A DNA stretch of 64,000 nucleotides from Pantoea sp. Nvir (GTDB taxonomy: Bacteria; Pseudomonadota; Gammaproteobacteria; Enterobacterales; Enterobacteriaceae), in NCBI RefSeq assembly GCF_009829915.1, contig NZ_SZZW01000001.1:310001-374000 (forward strand), given 5' to 3'. Position 1 is the first letter of the stretch; each line of letters opens with the position of its first letter. Of this stretch, positions 43,460-53,990 are shown piece after piece. Below the pieces are notes generated by a model. It had not been told where the DNA came from and ran no database searches. It saw only the letters and a list, made by a program, of their open reading frames with translations. The position numbers and the translations under genes were made by a program.

Positions 43460-46400
43460 TTACCTTTCATCATCTTGATGAGCCTGTATGACCGGTAGAT
43501 ACCAAAGTTTCGCAGCTTCGGTGATTTGTGTTATCCAAGCTTTATTCAATCCACGGCACAGGCGTTGTAGGTAGGGATCACCGCTCTCTCCTTCTTGATC
43601 ATATCTCCCCGCCCAAGCCTGTAGAATACGATTTCTTGCCTTGATTTGTGTAACTTCATCTAGCAAAAGCTGCTGTGTTTTCACATCGTAACTTGTGGTC
43701 AACCAAGCACCACCGCTCTTATTTAACAATAGTAACGGCCGTGAAATTCCCTGCTTATAGCCCTGCATATAACGCGTTAATATTATAGCAGCTTCCTGAC
43801 TTGCAATGGCTGGAAATCGCCAGTGACTATTTTCTCTGCCAATCATACGGCTCTCACCACTACCGCATAGTACGCAGTAGATCAGATGTTCTAACCAGAG
43901 CTGTAACCCATCGTTTATATTGAGTATTCCGGGACGCCAGCGTAGCAGACCATCGTATTGTACCTGCATTATCCAGCCGGTCAACTCAACGCCGTTGAGT
44001 TGTAAATTCACTTCCCATGTCTCGCTTTTGTTACGCCGTTCGATAACCGCTGCTGCGATCTCCTGCATTTTCTTCTGTTGCGCTTGCCAGAATAGTTCGC
44101 CGAATGCGCCATAAGGCAAGTTACCCGCCGCACGATATAGTGTGAAAAGATGTTGTGTATCCTTACCCTCCACTAATGCATTCAGCAATTTGGTATTAAT
44201 ATGGTAACGTTCCAGACCATCAAGCACGAAAGGTTCGTTATCTGATAGCTCATACTCCTTTCCCCCAAAAGTGACGCCAAGCCTATGATGGAACCACTCT
44301 CTAACTGGATGAGACCAGAAGCGTAAGAATTGCTCACATGATACAGATTTCAGTACTGGTTCCGGCAAAGGCTGCATGAAATCTACCTGTACTTCACCTT
44401 TTCCCTGCGCAGCTGGGAGCCATTCTCGGGCAAAGCTATGGTATTTTCTTTGCGGTTGGAAGTTTTCGGCAGCAAATGGCATGCGGCTATTTAGGTACTG
44501 AATATACTGCTGCACGTTTTGTGCACTTTCATCTAGTTCTTTTCCTTCATCACCGGGTAGACAGAAACTTTGTCCGATATAATCTAGCAACTCTGTGACC
44601 AGCACAGAGGGATAACGTTTAGTATTATCCTGAATTGCACAACCAATATAGCTAATATAGAAACAATCATTTGCTGAGAGTAGAGCCTCCAGAAAGAGGT
44701 AGCGATCGTCATCCCGACGGCTGCGGTCGCCTTTACGTGCCTGTTGCTGCATTAGATCGAAGCTCGGTACTGGCAACGTGCGAGGATAAATACCATCGTT
44801 CATTCCCAGTAGACAGACTACTCGAAAGGGAATAGATCGCATTGGCATCAATGTACAAAAATTAATCTGCCCAGCGATGAAGCGCTGGCTGATACGCTGC
44901 TGATCAAGACGTGCGAGCAAATCGTCACGCAGCAACGTTATAGATACAGCATCCTGATAGCACGCACCCTGCCCATATTTGATATTCTGATTCCAATGTT
45001 CTTCCAATAGTAACAATGCGGCTTCTGCTTCCATGTCACCGTGGAAAAAATCATTGATCATATCCCGGCAGAGTGGTAGCCAAGCTTCTAGCGGTCTGGG
45101 TTGTTTAAGTCTGGTGCACCAGTAGTCTAGTCGCATAATCAGTTCTGCTAGATGACCGACTAATTCGCCTACTAGTCCACTTGATTCGTCATAGGGTAGG
45201 ATGCCTTGCCAATCACCGTAATGACTTTCCATAGCATAACCTAGTAGCATGCGTTCCAATCCAAAACGCCAAGTATGCTGTCCTGTAACCGGTAATATCA
45301 GTTCTTCTACGCTGTCATCACCCAGTCCCCAACGCACACCAGATTCTTTTACCCAGCGGCGTAGCAATCGCAAAGCATGCTCGCCCACTGAAAAACGATT
45401 TGCTATTGCAGGCAGCTGAAGAAGTTCGAGTACATCTTCTGCAACAAAGCGGCTATTAGGTAGCTCTAGAAGGTTCAAAAAAGTTAAGATAGCCGGGTGT
45501 GTGTGGCTGGCACGGCGATCGGAAATAGAGAATGGCAGAAAACGATCGGCAGGAGCATTAGCGAATACTGCTTGAATAAAAGGCGCATAATTGTCGATGT
45601 CAGCCACCATCACGATAATGTCGTTCGGCTTAAGCGATGGATCTGCTTCTAGCATCTCCAGTAGGTGGTCTTGTAGCACCTCCACTTCACGTTGTACACT
45701 GTGGCAGATTTGTACTCTGATAGAACGATCATTAGTGTCTAGAGAACGTTTTCTGCCGCTACATGCCGACACTTCTTCTGCGTTCAAACCTATCACCGCC
45801 CTGTTTTGTAAAAATAGCATATCGTGCTGTATTGCATGAAGTAAGTTATCTTCTTTCACATCAACAAAGGCTTCCACTTCATCTATCTCATCAATTTCAC
45901 TAAGTAGGAAGAGGTTATCTCGACCCAGTTTACCCCAGGAAGCAAGTAGCGGATTACTGATCTGTTGTTCACCTTGGGTACTGAACAGTGTATATGTCTG
46001 TAGTGGATTGTAAAAAAGGTCTTTTACCTCTTCACTGTTATGGTAGCGACGTTGATGGTTTTGTAGTTTAGTCAGAAAGGTATAATTCTGAATATCGCCC
46101 CAATAATCTCTACAGGGGTTAGTCACTAACAGATAAATATCGATATGGCGACCTAGTGACTGTAGTAATTGTAGATAAATCGGCGGTAAGGCAGAAATAC
46201 CGCAAATAAAGACGCGCTTTGGCAAGTTAGGCAGTGTTTGTTTCGCACGATCTAATTTCTGGATAAACTGTGCATAGAGATTAGCGCGATGCCATCTCGA
46301 TTGTCCCAGTAATTCAGTGTAGTTCACTAGATCACGCCATAATAAGGACTGAGAAAGTTGTGCATCTCCTAATCCCTTAATAAGTTCGCCCTGTTCCCAG

Positions 46401-46843
46401 CGATTTAACCAGTCGGCTCGGTAGACCAGATACTGGTCAAAGAGATCAGCAAGGCGTGAACAGAGCTGGAATAATTTGCGCTTGTCGATATCATCGTGTA
46501 AATAGTGGCGCAAAGACACAAACGCTTCCTGTGTTAGCAGCTGAGGCAAACGGTGCATTAATTTCCATTGCATACTCGATTTATTAAAAAAACTTTCAGC
46601 TGGAATATCTGGTAGCACTCGCATGAACATATTCCAGATAAAAGAGGCTGGTAACGGAAATTCAATATTAGCGACAATGTTAAAAATTTGCGCCAGTTCT
46701 ATCCGTAGCCACTGTGCCATTCCAGGACTTTGTACTAGTATAATTTCGGGGGAAAGTGGATCATTAAGCGGTTCATGTTCTATCACTGCTGCCGCGAGGA
46801 TTTTTAGAACGTCAAGCTTGTTTGAGTGATAAACATGGAGCAT
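43460..46843 (-). CDS. recC: RecBCD enzyme subunit RecC
   Basis: Scaffold of RecBCD that splits the duplex and scans single strands for Chi. It has 1127 residues (E. coli 1122). The start MLHVYHSNKLDVLKILAAAVIE, the inactive helicase-like segment LMPMRSIPFRVVCLLGMNDGIYPR and the nuclease-like C-terminus are all present without gaps. With recB and recD intact, the full heterotrimer can be made. Loss of ptrA and the ppd pilin-like genes leaves recC flanked by spacers. Confidence 0.97.
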   Translation of the reverse strand: MLHVYHSNKLDVLKILAAAVIEHEPLNDPLSPEIILVQSPGMAQWLRIELAQIFNIVANIEFPLPASFIWNMFMRVLPDIPAESFFNKSSMQWKLMHRLPQLLTQEAFVSLRHYLHDDIDKRKLFQLCSRLADLFDQYLVYRADWLNRWEQGELIKGLGDAQLSQSLLWRDLVNYTELLGQSRWHRANLYAQFIQKLDRAKQTLPNLPKRVFICGISALPPIYLQLLQSLGRHIDIYLLVTNPCRDYWGDIQNYTFLTKLQNHQRRYHNSEEVKDLFYNPLQTYTLFSTQGEQQISNPLLASWGKLGRDNLFLLSEIDEIDEVEAFVDVKEDNLLHAIQHDMLFLQNRAVIGLNAEEVSACSGRKRSLDTNDRSIRVQICHSVQREVEVLQDHLLEMLEADPSLKPNDIIVMVADIDNYAPFIQAVFANAPADRFLPFSISDRRASHTHPAILTFLNLLELPNSRFVAEDVLELLQLPAIANRFSVGEHALRLLRRWVKESGVRWGLGDDSVEELILPVTGQHTWRFGLERMLLGYAMESHYGDWQGILPYDESSGLVGELVGHLAELIMRLDYWCTRLKQPRPLEAWLPLCRDMINDFFHGDMEAEAALLLLEEHWNQNIKYGQGACYQDAVSITLLRDDLLARLDQQRISQRFIAGQINFCTLMPMRSIPFRVVCLLGMNDGIYPRTLPVPSFDLMQQQARKGDRSRRDDDRYLFLEALLSANDCFYISYIGCAIQDNTKRYPSVLVTELLDYIGQSFCLPGDEGKELDESAQNVQQYIQYLNSRMPFAAENFQPQRKYHSFAREWLPAAQGKGEVQVDFMQPLPEPVLKSVSCEQFLRFWSHPVREWFHHRLGVTFGGKEYELSDNEPFVLDGLERYHINTKLLNALVEGKDTQHLFTLYRAAGNLPYGAFGELFWQAQQKKMQEIAAAVIERRNKSETWEVNLQLNGVELTGWIMQVQYDGLLRWRPGILNINDGLQLWLEHLIYCVLCGSGESRMIGRENSHWRFPAIASQEAAIILTRYMQGYKQGISRPLLLLNKSGGAWLTTSYDVKTQQLLLDEVTQIKARNRILQAWAGRYDQEGESGDPYLQRLCRGLNKAWITQITEAAKLWYLPVIQAHQDDER

Positions 46844-47004
46844 GGAAATTCCTGTGAGGATACTTACTGTGGCATTTCTAGTATCATGAATATATCATTT
46901 CTCTACTCCATTTCCATTTCGTAGTTTGAGAATCATCGTTGTTTCAGCACACAAAAACAAAGGAGCGCCCAAGTTTAGTAAGGGTTTTCGAACCAATTAG
47001 TGCA

Positions 47005-47799
47005 TTATACCGCGACTGGTGCCTTGATAGAAGGATGGGGATCGTAGCCTACGATCTCAAAATCTTCAAAGCGATAATCAAAAATAGAGTTGGGCTTACG
47101 TTTAATTGCTAATGTCGGCAACAGTAGTGGCTCACGCATCAGCTGTAAATGCGCCTGCTGTAGATGGTTACCGTAGAGATGAGTGTCGCCTCCGGTCCAA
47201 ACAAAATCACCGATATGCAGATTGCACTGCTGTGCTACCATATTCACTAGTAAGGCATAACTAGCAATATTAAAAGGCAAGCCAAGAAAAATATCACACG
47301 AACGCTGATAAAGCTGGCAAGAGAGCTTACCCTCTACAACGTAGAATTGAAACAAAGCGTGGCACGGCGCGAGTGCCATCTTATCTAGATCTCCAACGTT
47401 CCACGCCGAGACGATGAGACGGCGTGAATCGGGATTGAATTTCAGCTGCTCAACAACTTTCGCGATTTGGTCAATCTGGTCGCCGCTTGCGGTTTCCCAA
47501 CTGCGCCACTGTTTGCTGTATACTGGGCCAAGCTCACCGTTTTTATCGGCCCATTTGTCCCAGATTGTGACATTGTTCTCTTTAAGGTAACCGATATTGG
47601 TTTCTCCCTTTAAAAACCAGAGCAGCTCATGAATAATTGAGCGTATATGTAATTTTTTCGTAGTAACCAGGGGAAACCCTTCTCGCAGGTTAAAACGCAT
47701 CTGGTAGCCGAACACCGACAGTGTCCCTGTGCCTGTACGGTCAGCTTTCGGTGTGCCGTTTTTCAGTACATGTTGTATCAGGTCCAGATACTGTCTCAT
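47005..47799 (-). CDS. thyA: Thymidylate synthase
   Basis: Methylates dUMP to dTMP using methylenetetrahydrofolate. An upstream ATG at 47844 lies inside lgt, but [15 protein letters not shown] at 47799 matches the E. coli start and gives 264 residues, the same length. The nucleophile is C146 in [28 protein letters not shown] and the C-terminal IKAPVAV are present. Its ATG overlaps the lgt stop (ATGA), so the two are translationally coupled. Confidence 0.97.
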   Translation of the reverse strand: MRQYLDLIQHVLKNGTPKADRTGTGTLSVFGYQMRFNLREGFPLVTTKKLHIRSIIHELLWFLKGETNIGYLKENNVTIWDKWADKNGELGPVYSKQWRSWETASGDQIDQIAKVVEQLKFNPDSRRLIVSAWNVGDLDKMALAPCHALFQFYVVEGKLSCQLYQRSCDIFLGLPFNIASYALLVNMVAQQCNLHIGDFVWTGGDTHLYGNHLQQAHLQLMREPLLLPTLAIKRKPNSIFDYRFEDFEIVGYDPHPSIKAPVAV

Positions 47800-48677
47800 T
47801 TGAATTCTCGATTTTGATACTGAGGGAAACGACGATACGCCCAAAACATTATTATAATTCCAATTAAAATCATCGGCATGGAGAGAATCTGCCCCATGCT
47901 AATACCTCCTTTAAAGAGGCCAAGCTGCGCATCAGGCTGCCGGAAAAGTTCAACGATAGAGCGAAATATTCCATAGCCTATTAAGAACAGACCAGAGATA
48001 CTACCCATCGGGCGCACTTTGCGGATAAATAAGTTAAGAATAATAAATAGTACCACACCTTCCATCATTAGCTCATAAAGCTGAGAGGGATGACGCGGGA
48101 GCGCACCGTACGTATTCAGTAGTTCCTGATAGGTAGGATTATGTGCCGCAAGCACCATGTCTTCACTGCGTGAACTGGGAAATAACATAGCGAATTTAAA
48201 GTTGGGCGCAACGCGCCCCCATAGCTCACCGTTAATAAAATTACCGAGACGGCCTGCACCGAGTCCGAACGGGATCAGCGGTGCTACAAAATCAGAAACT
48301 TGGAAAAAAGGACGTTTAGTACGTCTTGCGAAAATTATCATTGCTACAATGACGCCAATGAGGCCGCCGTGAAACGACATACCACCATTCCAAACTTTAA
48401 ATAAGTAAAGTGGATTCTCCAAAAATAGTAAAAAATTATAGAAAAGCACATAGCCAATACGGCCACCGAGAAAGACTCCTAGGAAACTAGCATAAAGTAA
48501 GTTCTCAACTTCCTCTTTTTTCCAATTACTATTAGGTTTATGGGCTCGGCGGGCCGCCAGCCACATGGCAAAAATAAAACCAATAAGGTACATCAATCCA
48601 TACCAATGCACTGAAACCGGTCCAATGAAAAAGATTACTTGATTAAACTGCGGAAGTGCGATATACTGATTATTCAT
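47796..48677 (-). CDS. lgt: Phosphatidylglycerol-prolipoprotein diacylglyceryl transferase
   Basis: Adds diacylglycerol to the lipobox cysteine of prolipoproteins in the inner membrane. It has 293 residues (E. coli 291) and about seven membrane segments. The essential histidine lies in [11 protein letters not shown] and the signature [16 protein letters not shown] is intact. CyoA, with its lipobox, is one expected substrate in this window. The TGA stop overlaps the thyA start codon by four bases. Confidence 0.97.
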   Translation of the reverse strand: MNNQYIALPQFNQVIFFIGPVSVHWYGLMYLIGFIFAMWLAARRAHKPNSNWKKEEVENLLYASFLGVFLGGRIGYVLFYNFLLFLENPLYLFKVWNGGMSFHGGLIGVIVAMIIFARRTKRPFFQVSDFVAPLIPFGLGAGRLGNFINGELWGRVAPNFKFAMLFPSSRSEDMVLAAHNPTYQELLNTYGALPRHPSQLYELMMEGVVLFIILNLFIRKVRPMGSISGLFLIGYGIFRSIVELFRQPDAQLGLFKGGISMGQILSMPMILIGIIIMFWAYRRFPQYQNREFK

Positions 48678-48786
48678 AATTCAATTTTCAGCCCCGAAAA
48701 GGGTAGTTCAAAAAATAACTTATAAGTTAAGATCATATCAAAGCGCAATTTTATACAGAGAAGGAACATAGAACTGAGTATATCAA

Positions 48787-50883
48787 TCAACGTCCTCCTC
48801 GGATCAGGCCCCCTAGCCCACGCTGCTCCATAAAAGTAGTCACCTTGTGGCGTACTTCTTTAGCAGTATACGCGTTGAGAGCTTGGTTACTTAACTTCTG
48901 TGCCTCCTCATTATCTAGATGACGGAGCAAATATTTCACATGCGGCACATTCTTACCGTTCATACTGAGGTGATGATAGCCAAGCCCTACCAATAACGCT
49001 ACACACATCGGGTCGCCAGCCATTTCACCACAAAGGCAGAATTCTAGATTCGCCATATGTGCTTCAGCAGCAAAAGCACGTAGAGCACGCAACATCGCTG
49101 GATGTAATGGATCGTAAAGTTTGGCAACGCGCGTATTATTTCGGTCCACCGCCATTAAATACTGAATTAAATCATTGGTGCCGACCGAGACGAAATCAAC
49201 ACGTGGTTGCAAGTGTTGGATCATAAACAGCATCGACGGAACTTCAATCATTATGCCTACACGTGGCTTTGGAATTACATAGCCCAACATCTCTTCCACT
49301 TCACGCCCAGCACGTCGAATAAGACACATTGCATCGTCAATCTCGTCAATATGGCTGATCATTGGTAACAGTATGCTGAGATTACCAGAAGAGGCATTAG
49401 CACGTAGCATAGCTCGCACCTGCACTAGAAAAATTTCCGTTTGATCTAGGGTAAGGCGGATGCCACGCCAGCCAAGGCAAGGATTCTCTTCGCTAATTGG
49501 CATGTAGGGCAGCTGCTTATCAGCGCCTATATCCAGAGTGCGTAACGTTACAGGTTTATTATGAATAAGCATCACCTGAATACGCTCTCCGCTTTTCAGT
49601 TCTCCCAGTTGGTCGACTGTATTTTCCGCTATTTTACTCAGTGCATTCCCTTCTTTTATTAGACGCTTATATTCCTTCACTACCATAGGTCCAGGATTAA
49701 TTAACAGCTCGCCGTGATAACCGTCTACAATCAACAAACTCTGGTCAAGTTGTGCAGGCAAGATATCCGCACCCATCACCGTGGGAATACCCATAGCACG
49801 CGTCAATATAGCGGCGTGCGAGTTAATGGCACCGTTGCGTACTACGATCCCTGCTAACCTCTCGCGCGGTAGTTCTGCCAACATGGTAGCATTAAGCTCG
49901 TCTGCCACAAGTATGAAGCGTTTCGGCCAAGCGTTCATGTTGACGATAGAATCATCGAGATGGAATAACAGGCGCTGTCCTAGCACACGTAGGTCATCCG
50001 CTCGCTCACGTAGATAGTTATTATTCAACGTAGTAAATTGAACGGCAAATTTTTCAATAACTTTCTTGACTGCCCATTCCGCCACCGATCCCTTTTCAAT
50101 TTCTTCGAATAAGTCTTTTTTCAGACGTGCGTCAGCTAACAAATGAGAGTAGAGATCAAAGATTGCTGAGCTCTCTTTTTGTACACCGGAGACGAAACGC
50201 TTACTAAAGCGACGAAACTCGCTAGTAGCTTCGTTCATCGCGATTAGTAGTCGTTCACGTTCGCTCTGAACGTCAAGAGTCGAGGCGGCAGAAACTTGAT
50301 CTAGTAGATGCTTGCTTTCTTCCACCCAGCCAAGAGCTACAGCCACTCCTGGTGAAGTGGCAATAGCACGCACACGCATTTGACGAAATTGCCCGAATAG
50401 ATGACCGAGTTGTAACTGTGATAGTAATGTCGCCATCTGCGTTGCTAGTGTAACTAGAAAAGACTCTTCACTTTTGTTAAATTGGCAGTGTTCGTGCTGT
50501 TGTACCACCAGCACACCTAGCAGATGCCGCAGATTGATGATCGGCACGCCAAGAAAGGAACGGTAGCGCTCTTCTTTTACCGCAGGAATATATTTGAAGC
50601 TAGGGTGACTTTGTGCGTCTGCGAGGTTAACTGGTTCAGCAAGTCGTCTTACCAGTCCCACGATCCCTTCGTCGAAAGCTAGTGTAATAACACGTCTACG
50701 TGGCTTTTTTAAGCCTTGCGTAGCCATTAAGTAGTAGCAATGATGGGCGTGATCTGCAATATAAATAGAGCATACTTCGGTGTGCATCGATAAGCAGATC
50801 TCATGTACTAAAATGTCAAGTGCTTCGTTGAGGCGACGCGCTCTCGCCACTTTTTCTACTATTTCGCGCAATTGAGTGAGCAT
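48787..50883 (-). CDS. ptsP: Nitrogen-PTS enzyme I (EI-Ntr) with deleted PEP-binding motif
   Basis: EI-Ntr normally takes phosphate from PEP on a histidine and passes it to NPr and EIIA-Ntr in a regulatory cascade. An N-terminal GAF domain (1-160) and the phosphohistidine H356 in NSHAAILTRAMGIPTVMG are present. The protein has 698 residues against 748 in E. coli, and the missing 50 form one in-frame gap. SGERIQVML (about residue 439) runs directly into NKPVTLRTLDIGADK, near bases 49558-49572. The lost segment contains GIGLYRTEIPFM with the PEP-binding arginine. C-terminal residues such as the active cysteine in FCLCGEMAGDP remain. Activity as a PEP phosphotransferase is doubtful. Confidence 0.93.
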   Translation of the reverse strand: MLTQLREIVEKVARARRLNEALDILVHEICLSMHTEVCSIYIADHAHHCYYLMATQGLKKPRRRVITLAFDEGIVGLVRRLAEPVNLADAQSHPSFKYIPAVKEERYRSFLGVPIINLRHLLGVLVVQQHEHCQFNKSEESFLVTLATQMATLLSQLQLGHLFGQFRQMRVRAIATSPGVAVALGWVEESKHLLDQVSAASTLDVQSERERLLIAMNEATSEFRRFSKRFVSGVQKESSAIFDLYSHLLADARLKKDLFEEIEKGSVAEWAVKKVIEKFAVQFTTLNNNYLRERADDLRVLGQRLLFHLDDSIVNMNAWPKRFILVADELNATMLAELPRERLAGIVVRNGAINSHAAILTRAMGIPTVMGADILPAQLDQSLLIVDGYHGELLINPGPMVVKEYKRLIKEGNALSKIAENTVDQLGELKSGERIQVMLIHNKPVTLRTLDIGADKQLPYMPISEENPCLGWRGIRLTLDQTEIFLVQVRAMLRANASSGNLSILLPMISHIDEIDDAMCLIRRAGREVEEMLGYVIPKPRVGIMIEVPSMLFMIQHLQPRVDFVSVGTNDLIQYLMAVDRNNTRVAKLYDPLHPAMLRALRAFAAEAHMANLEFCLCGEMAGDPMCVALLVGLGYHHLSMNGKNVPHVKYLLRHLDNEEAQKLSNQALNAYTAKEVRHKVTTFMEQRGLGGLIRGGR

Positions 50884-50932
50884 ACAGTACGTAAGACTAT
50901 CCTCTTTTCCGTCAATAGGATGACGCGTTGTG

Positions 50933-51427
50933 CTACTGCTTTGAACTGTCCTGCATTAACATTACTACACCAGCGAACTCCTTCATTACACGGCGATAGA
51001 CATCTCGCTTAAAAGCAATAACTTGACGCACTGGATACCAAAAGCTTACCCAGCGCCAGCTGTCGAACTCTGGTGTACTGCTGTGTTGCATATTAATATC
51101 CGCTTCATGGCACATCAACTGCAGAAGAAACCACTTTTGTTTCTGGCCGATGCACACTGGATTTGTATCCCCACGCACCAAACGTTTTGGCAATTTGTAG
51201 CGTAACCAGTTACGGGTAGATGTAAGTATTTGTACATCTTTATGGCATAAACCCACTTCTTCGAACAGTTCACGATACATCGCTTGTTCAGCAGTTTCAC
51301 CCAGATTAATACCCCCCTGAGGAAATTGCCAAGAGTGCTGCCCAAAGCGTCTGGCCCATAACACTTGTCCCTGCCTATTACAGATTACGATACCAACATT
51401 CGGGCGGTAGCCATTATCATCGATCAC
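50933..51427 (-). CDS. rppH: RNA pyrophosphohydrolase
   Basis: Nudix hydrolase that removes pyrophosphate from 5'-triphosphate mRNA ends and starts RNase E-dependent decay. It has 164 residues against 176 in E. coli; only the variable C-terminal tail is shorter. The Nudix box is [23 protein letters not shown] with all catalytic glutamates (positions given by the GX5EX7REVXEEXG pattern). It lies 49 bases before ptsP, as in E. coli, and is the first gene of rppH-ptsP-lgt-thyA. Confidence 0.96.
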   Translation of the reverse strand: MIDDNGYRPNVGIVICNRQGQVLWARRFGQHSWQFPQGGINLGETAEQAMYRELFEEVGLCHKDVQILTSTRNWLRYKLPKRLVRGDTNPVCIGQKQKWFLLQLMCHEADINMQHSSTPEFDSWRWVSFWYPVRQVIAFKRDVYRRVMKEFAGVVMLMQDSSKQ

Positions 51428-52053
51428 TAGACTACCTCAAAAAAACTAAATTTGAATGGCCTAATTGTTTCATACTACTTACAGGGGGTAAATACTGATG
51501 TATGGCAAGAATGTTGAATAAAACTTAAATAAATCCATAGTTGCTCTGATTCATGAAAATCAGCTTGATTATTAATTCATTTCATCAGTTTTTTTGATAG
51601 TTCTAAATAAAACACGGTAATTACTCTAACAAATTTTTGTGAGTTGGTAAGGATTAAAGCACATGGCACTAATGGCATTTTTACGATAAAATTTTTCATA
51701 TCAAATAAAATTGAAATAGAAAGAACAAAAATACCTTTTATGGGTAGAGACCTTTAATGTTAGTAAATGTCCAGTAGATATAGGTTTCCCCTCGTGAAGT
51801 ACATAAAAACCTGCTCATCAGCGAGCGAAAAGCTACCTTATCAATATAGATAACTTAATTTTAAATTTTCTTCATTATTGCCTTTACTTTGAGTTAATCC
51901 GGAATGACATTATACTAATGTGGTTATACAAGAAGAGATCAGTAGAACACTCCTCACAGATTATACACGATAGTACTACTCTGTTCTTTTGGTACAGATA
52001 TGGAGATGCAGCAGAAATAGGGATATATAATTTTTACAACACAAGAATTCGCC
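51428..52053. other. Divergent spacer between rppH and mutH
   Basis: About 0.6 kb of AT-rich DNA separating divergent genes, so it must hold promoters for both. I see no additional gene. Confidence 0.6.
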
Positions 52054-52728
52054 ATGATCCCTCTACAAGTACCACCTGAAAATGAATCAATATTGATAGC
52101 TCGCGCCCGTGCTTTAGCAGGCCTTCCTTTAGAAGCCCTAGCAAAGGGATTGACGATGCCGGCCGATCTTAAACGCGATAAAGGCTGGGTCGGCATATTA
52201 CTGGAGCGCCACCTAGGTGCCAATGCTGGCAGCAAAGCAAAGCAAGATTTTGCGCATCTCGGCATTGAGCTTAAAACGATTCCGATTGACGCAAAAAAAG
52301 GTAAACCACTGGAGACCACCTTTGTATGTTTTGCACAGCTGACTGGTAACAGCGGTATTACTTGGGAAACTAGCTATGTGCGCCGCAAGCTAGCACGGGT
52401 ACTCTGGATCCCAGTAGAAGGCGACCGTAACCTTCCAATAGCTCAGCGACACGTTGGCTCCCCGCTGTTTTGGAGCCCAAACAAAAAAGAGGAGCAGATG
52501 TTGCGTCAAGATTGGGAAGAACTGATGGATATGATTGTCCTAGGCCAAGTGAAAAGCATTACTGCCCACCATGGTTGTTGTCTACAGATAAGGCCAAAAG
52601 CGGCTAATAGCCGTGCTTTAACTAAAGGAGTTGGTGAACACGGAGAACCGATTATGACACTACCTCTTGGTTTTTATTTGAGAAAAAGCTTTACTGCCTC
52701 TCTTCTGGCGAGTCATTTTAATTTGTAA
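52054..52728 (+). CDS. mutH: DNA mismatch repair endonuclease MutH
   Basis: Cuts the unmethylated strand at hemimethylated GATC sites when activated by MutL, giving strand choice to mismatch repair. The product has 224 residues (E. coli 229). Active-site residues D65, E72 and K74 are kept in [20 protein letters not shown]-like [15 protein letters not shown] and the C-terminal [15 protein letters not shown] block are also present. Its use requires Dam methylation and MutS/MutL, which are not in this window. The ribosome-binding site is weak. Confidence 0.96.
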   Translation: MIPLQVPPENESILIARARALAGLPLEALAKGLTMPADLKRDKGWVGILLERHLGANAGSKAKQDFAHLGIELKTIPIDAKKGKPLETTFVCFAQLTGNSGITWETSYVRRKLARVLWIPVEGDRNLPIAQRHVGSPLFWSPNKKEEQMLRQDWEELMDMIVLGQVKSITAHHGCCLQIRPKAANSRALTKGVGEHGEPIMTLPLGFYLRKSFTASLLASHFNL

Positions 52729-53905
52729 CTTACTCGCTAATCTAGAAGCAGAAGCATGCTAAAATAGTATTTTTAATTTTCTTACAAAAATAAAAAAAAC
52801 ATTTAAGAGACATATCTTTAAAAAATTAACTATTTGTAATATACAGATTTTACATAATTTTTTTACATTTAATTATATGATTAAGATCATAATGAGACTG
52901 CAGCCGCGTGTTATTATAATTTTCCGGCGTACCCACTCCATGTTTTAGCGTTTAACTTCAGGAGATACTAAGTGCTCTTATCGGAGGTATTGATATGGAT
53001 GTGGTAGTAATATAAATAGGCGTCTACTCAATGACGCTGCGTTTAAACGGTATGGTAAGTAGGAACAAAGCCCAGTGAGCTATCCTACCCGATAGTAATA
53101 ATCCAGTTAAAAAAAGTAAGTTTAGTAGGGATGTAGTCATTATCTGACTAATTCTATAGTCCATTGTCTTATGGTATAAAATTAATATGAAAATCTCGAA
53201 CAACGCCAGATTGCTTATTCCCGTTTTGATAATTTGCACACTGTACTACGTATGAAGACGACGATTTTTTTTGCGGAAAATTTTACCCACATACTTTCCA
53301 GTATGTACTTTATGCACAATGCCCAATCGTTGATGTATACACTGAGATTAATTGTGCATCACCACAGTCATTTATTCAAAATAATAAAAAGTCAATGTGT
53401 CATTCAATATAAACATTATCAAAAGAACATTCTAATGGAATGTTCTTTATAATTTACTAGCAGATTTCTTTTTTAAAAAGAAAAAGAAAAATATCTTTTA
53501 TGAGTGTTTAAATGACTCTTTTAATTAAACAGTTACACTGTATTTTTAGATAAAAAATTTAATAAATTTAATATGAGAAAATTTACTTATAGATAATTTC
53601 ATTAAATATTAAACAAGTTTTTTTAAAAAAACTATTTTAGTTCTATTTTTAAAGATAGATAGTACACTACCATTACCCTATTTCATCAAATAAAGGCTTT
53701 TATCTAAAATACTTCTAGGGCATAGTGGCCATTACATCAGAATTGTATGAAATAGTACCGCTTTATACAGTGCCTAATCATTATTAGCATGCTTATGTAT
53801 CAAATACATAATTTCTAAGCCGCAGGAAAACTAAAGCCAGATAGAAAAAGTTTTTCCTTCCCTTGAAGGATTTTTTGAGTAAATACTTACTCTGGTATAA
53901 TATAT
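52729..53905. other. Gene-poor spacer between mutH and tRNA-Leu
   Basis: No confident gene. A minus-strand frame at 53024-53239 (71 codons) has a transmembrane-like stretch (LLNLLFLTGLLLSG) followed by IAHWALFLLTIPFKRS and may be the tail of a dead membrane protein; family unknown. The right half is extremely AT-rich. Confidence 0.5.
53422..53448. repeat. Perfect 11-bp hairpin
   Basis: AAAGAACATTC and GAATGTTCTTT flank a 5-base loop (TAATG), with ATAATTT following. It is terminator-like but weakly so, and no gene immediately precedes it on either strand. Confidence 0.5.
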
Positions 53906-53990
53906 TGGTGCCGAAGGCCGGATTTGAACCGGCAAGTATTTCTACGGTTGATTTTGAGTCAACTGCGTTTACCGATTTCGCCACTTCGGC
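53906..53990 (-). tRNA. leuX: tRNA-Leu(CAA)
   Basis: The reverse complement gives an 85-base class II tRNA almost identical to E. coli leuX. It shows acceptor GCCGAAG with GCCTTCGGCACCA at the 3' end, a long variable arm, and anticodon loop CTCAAAA with anticodon CAA. CCA is encoded. It reads UUG codons. leuX is a known integration site for genomic islands in enterobacteria, and the next plus-strand gene is transposase-like. Confidence 0.97.
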
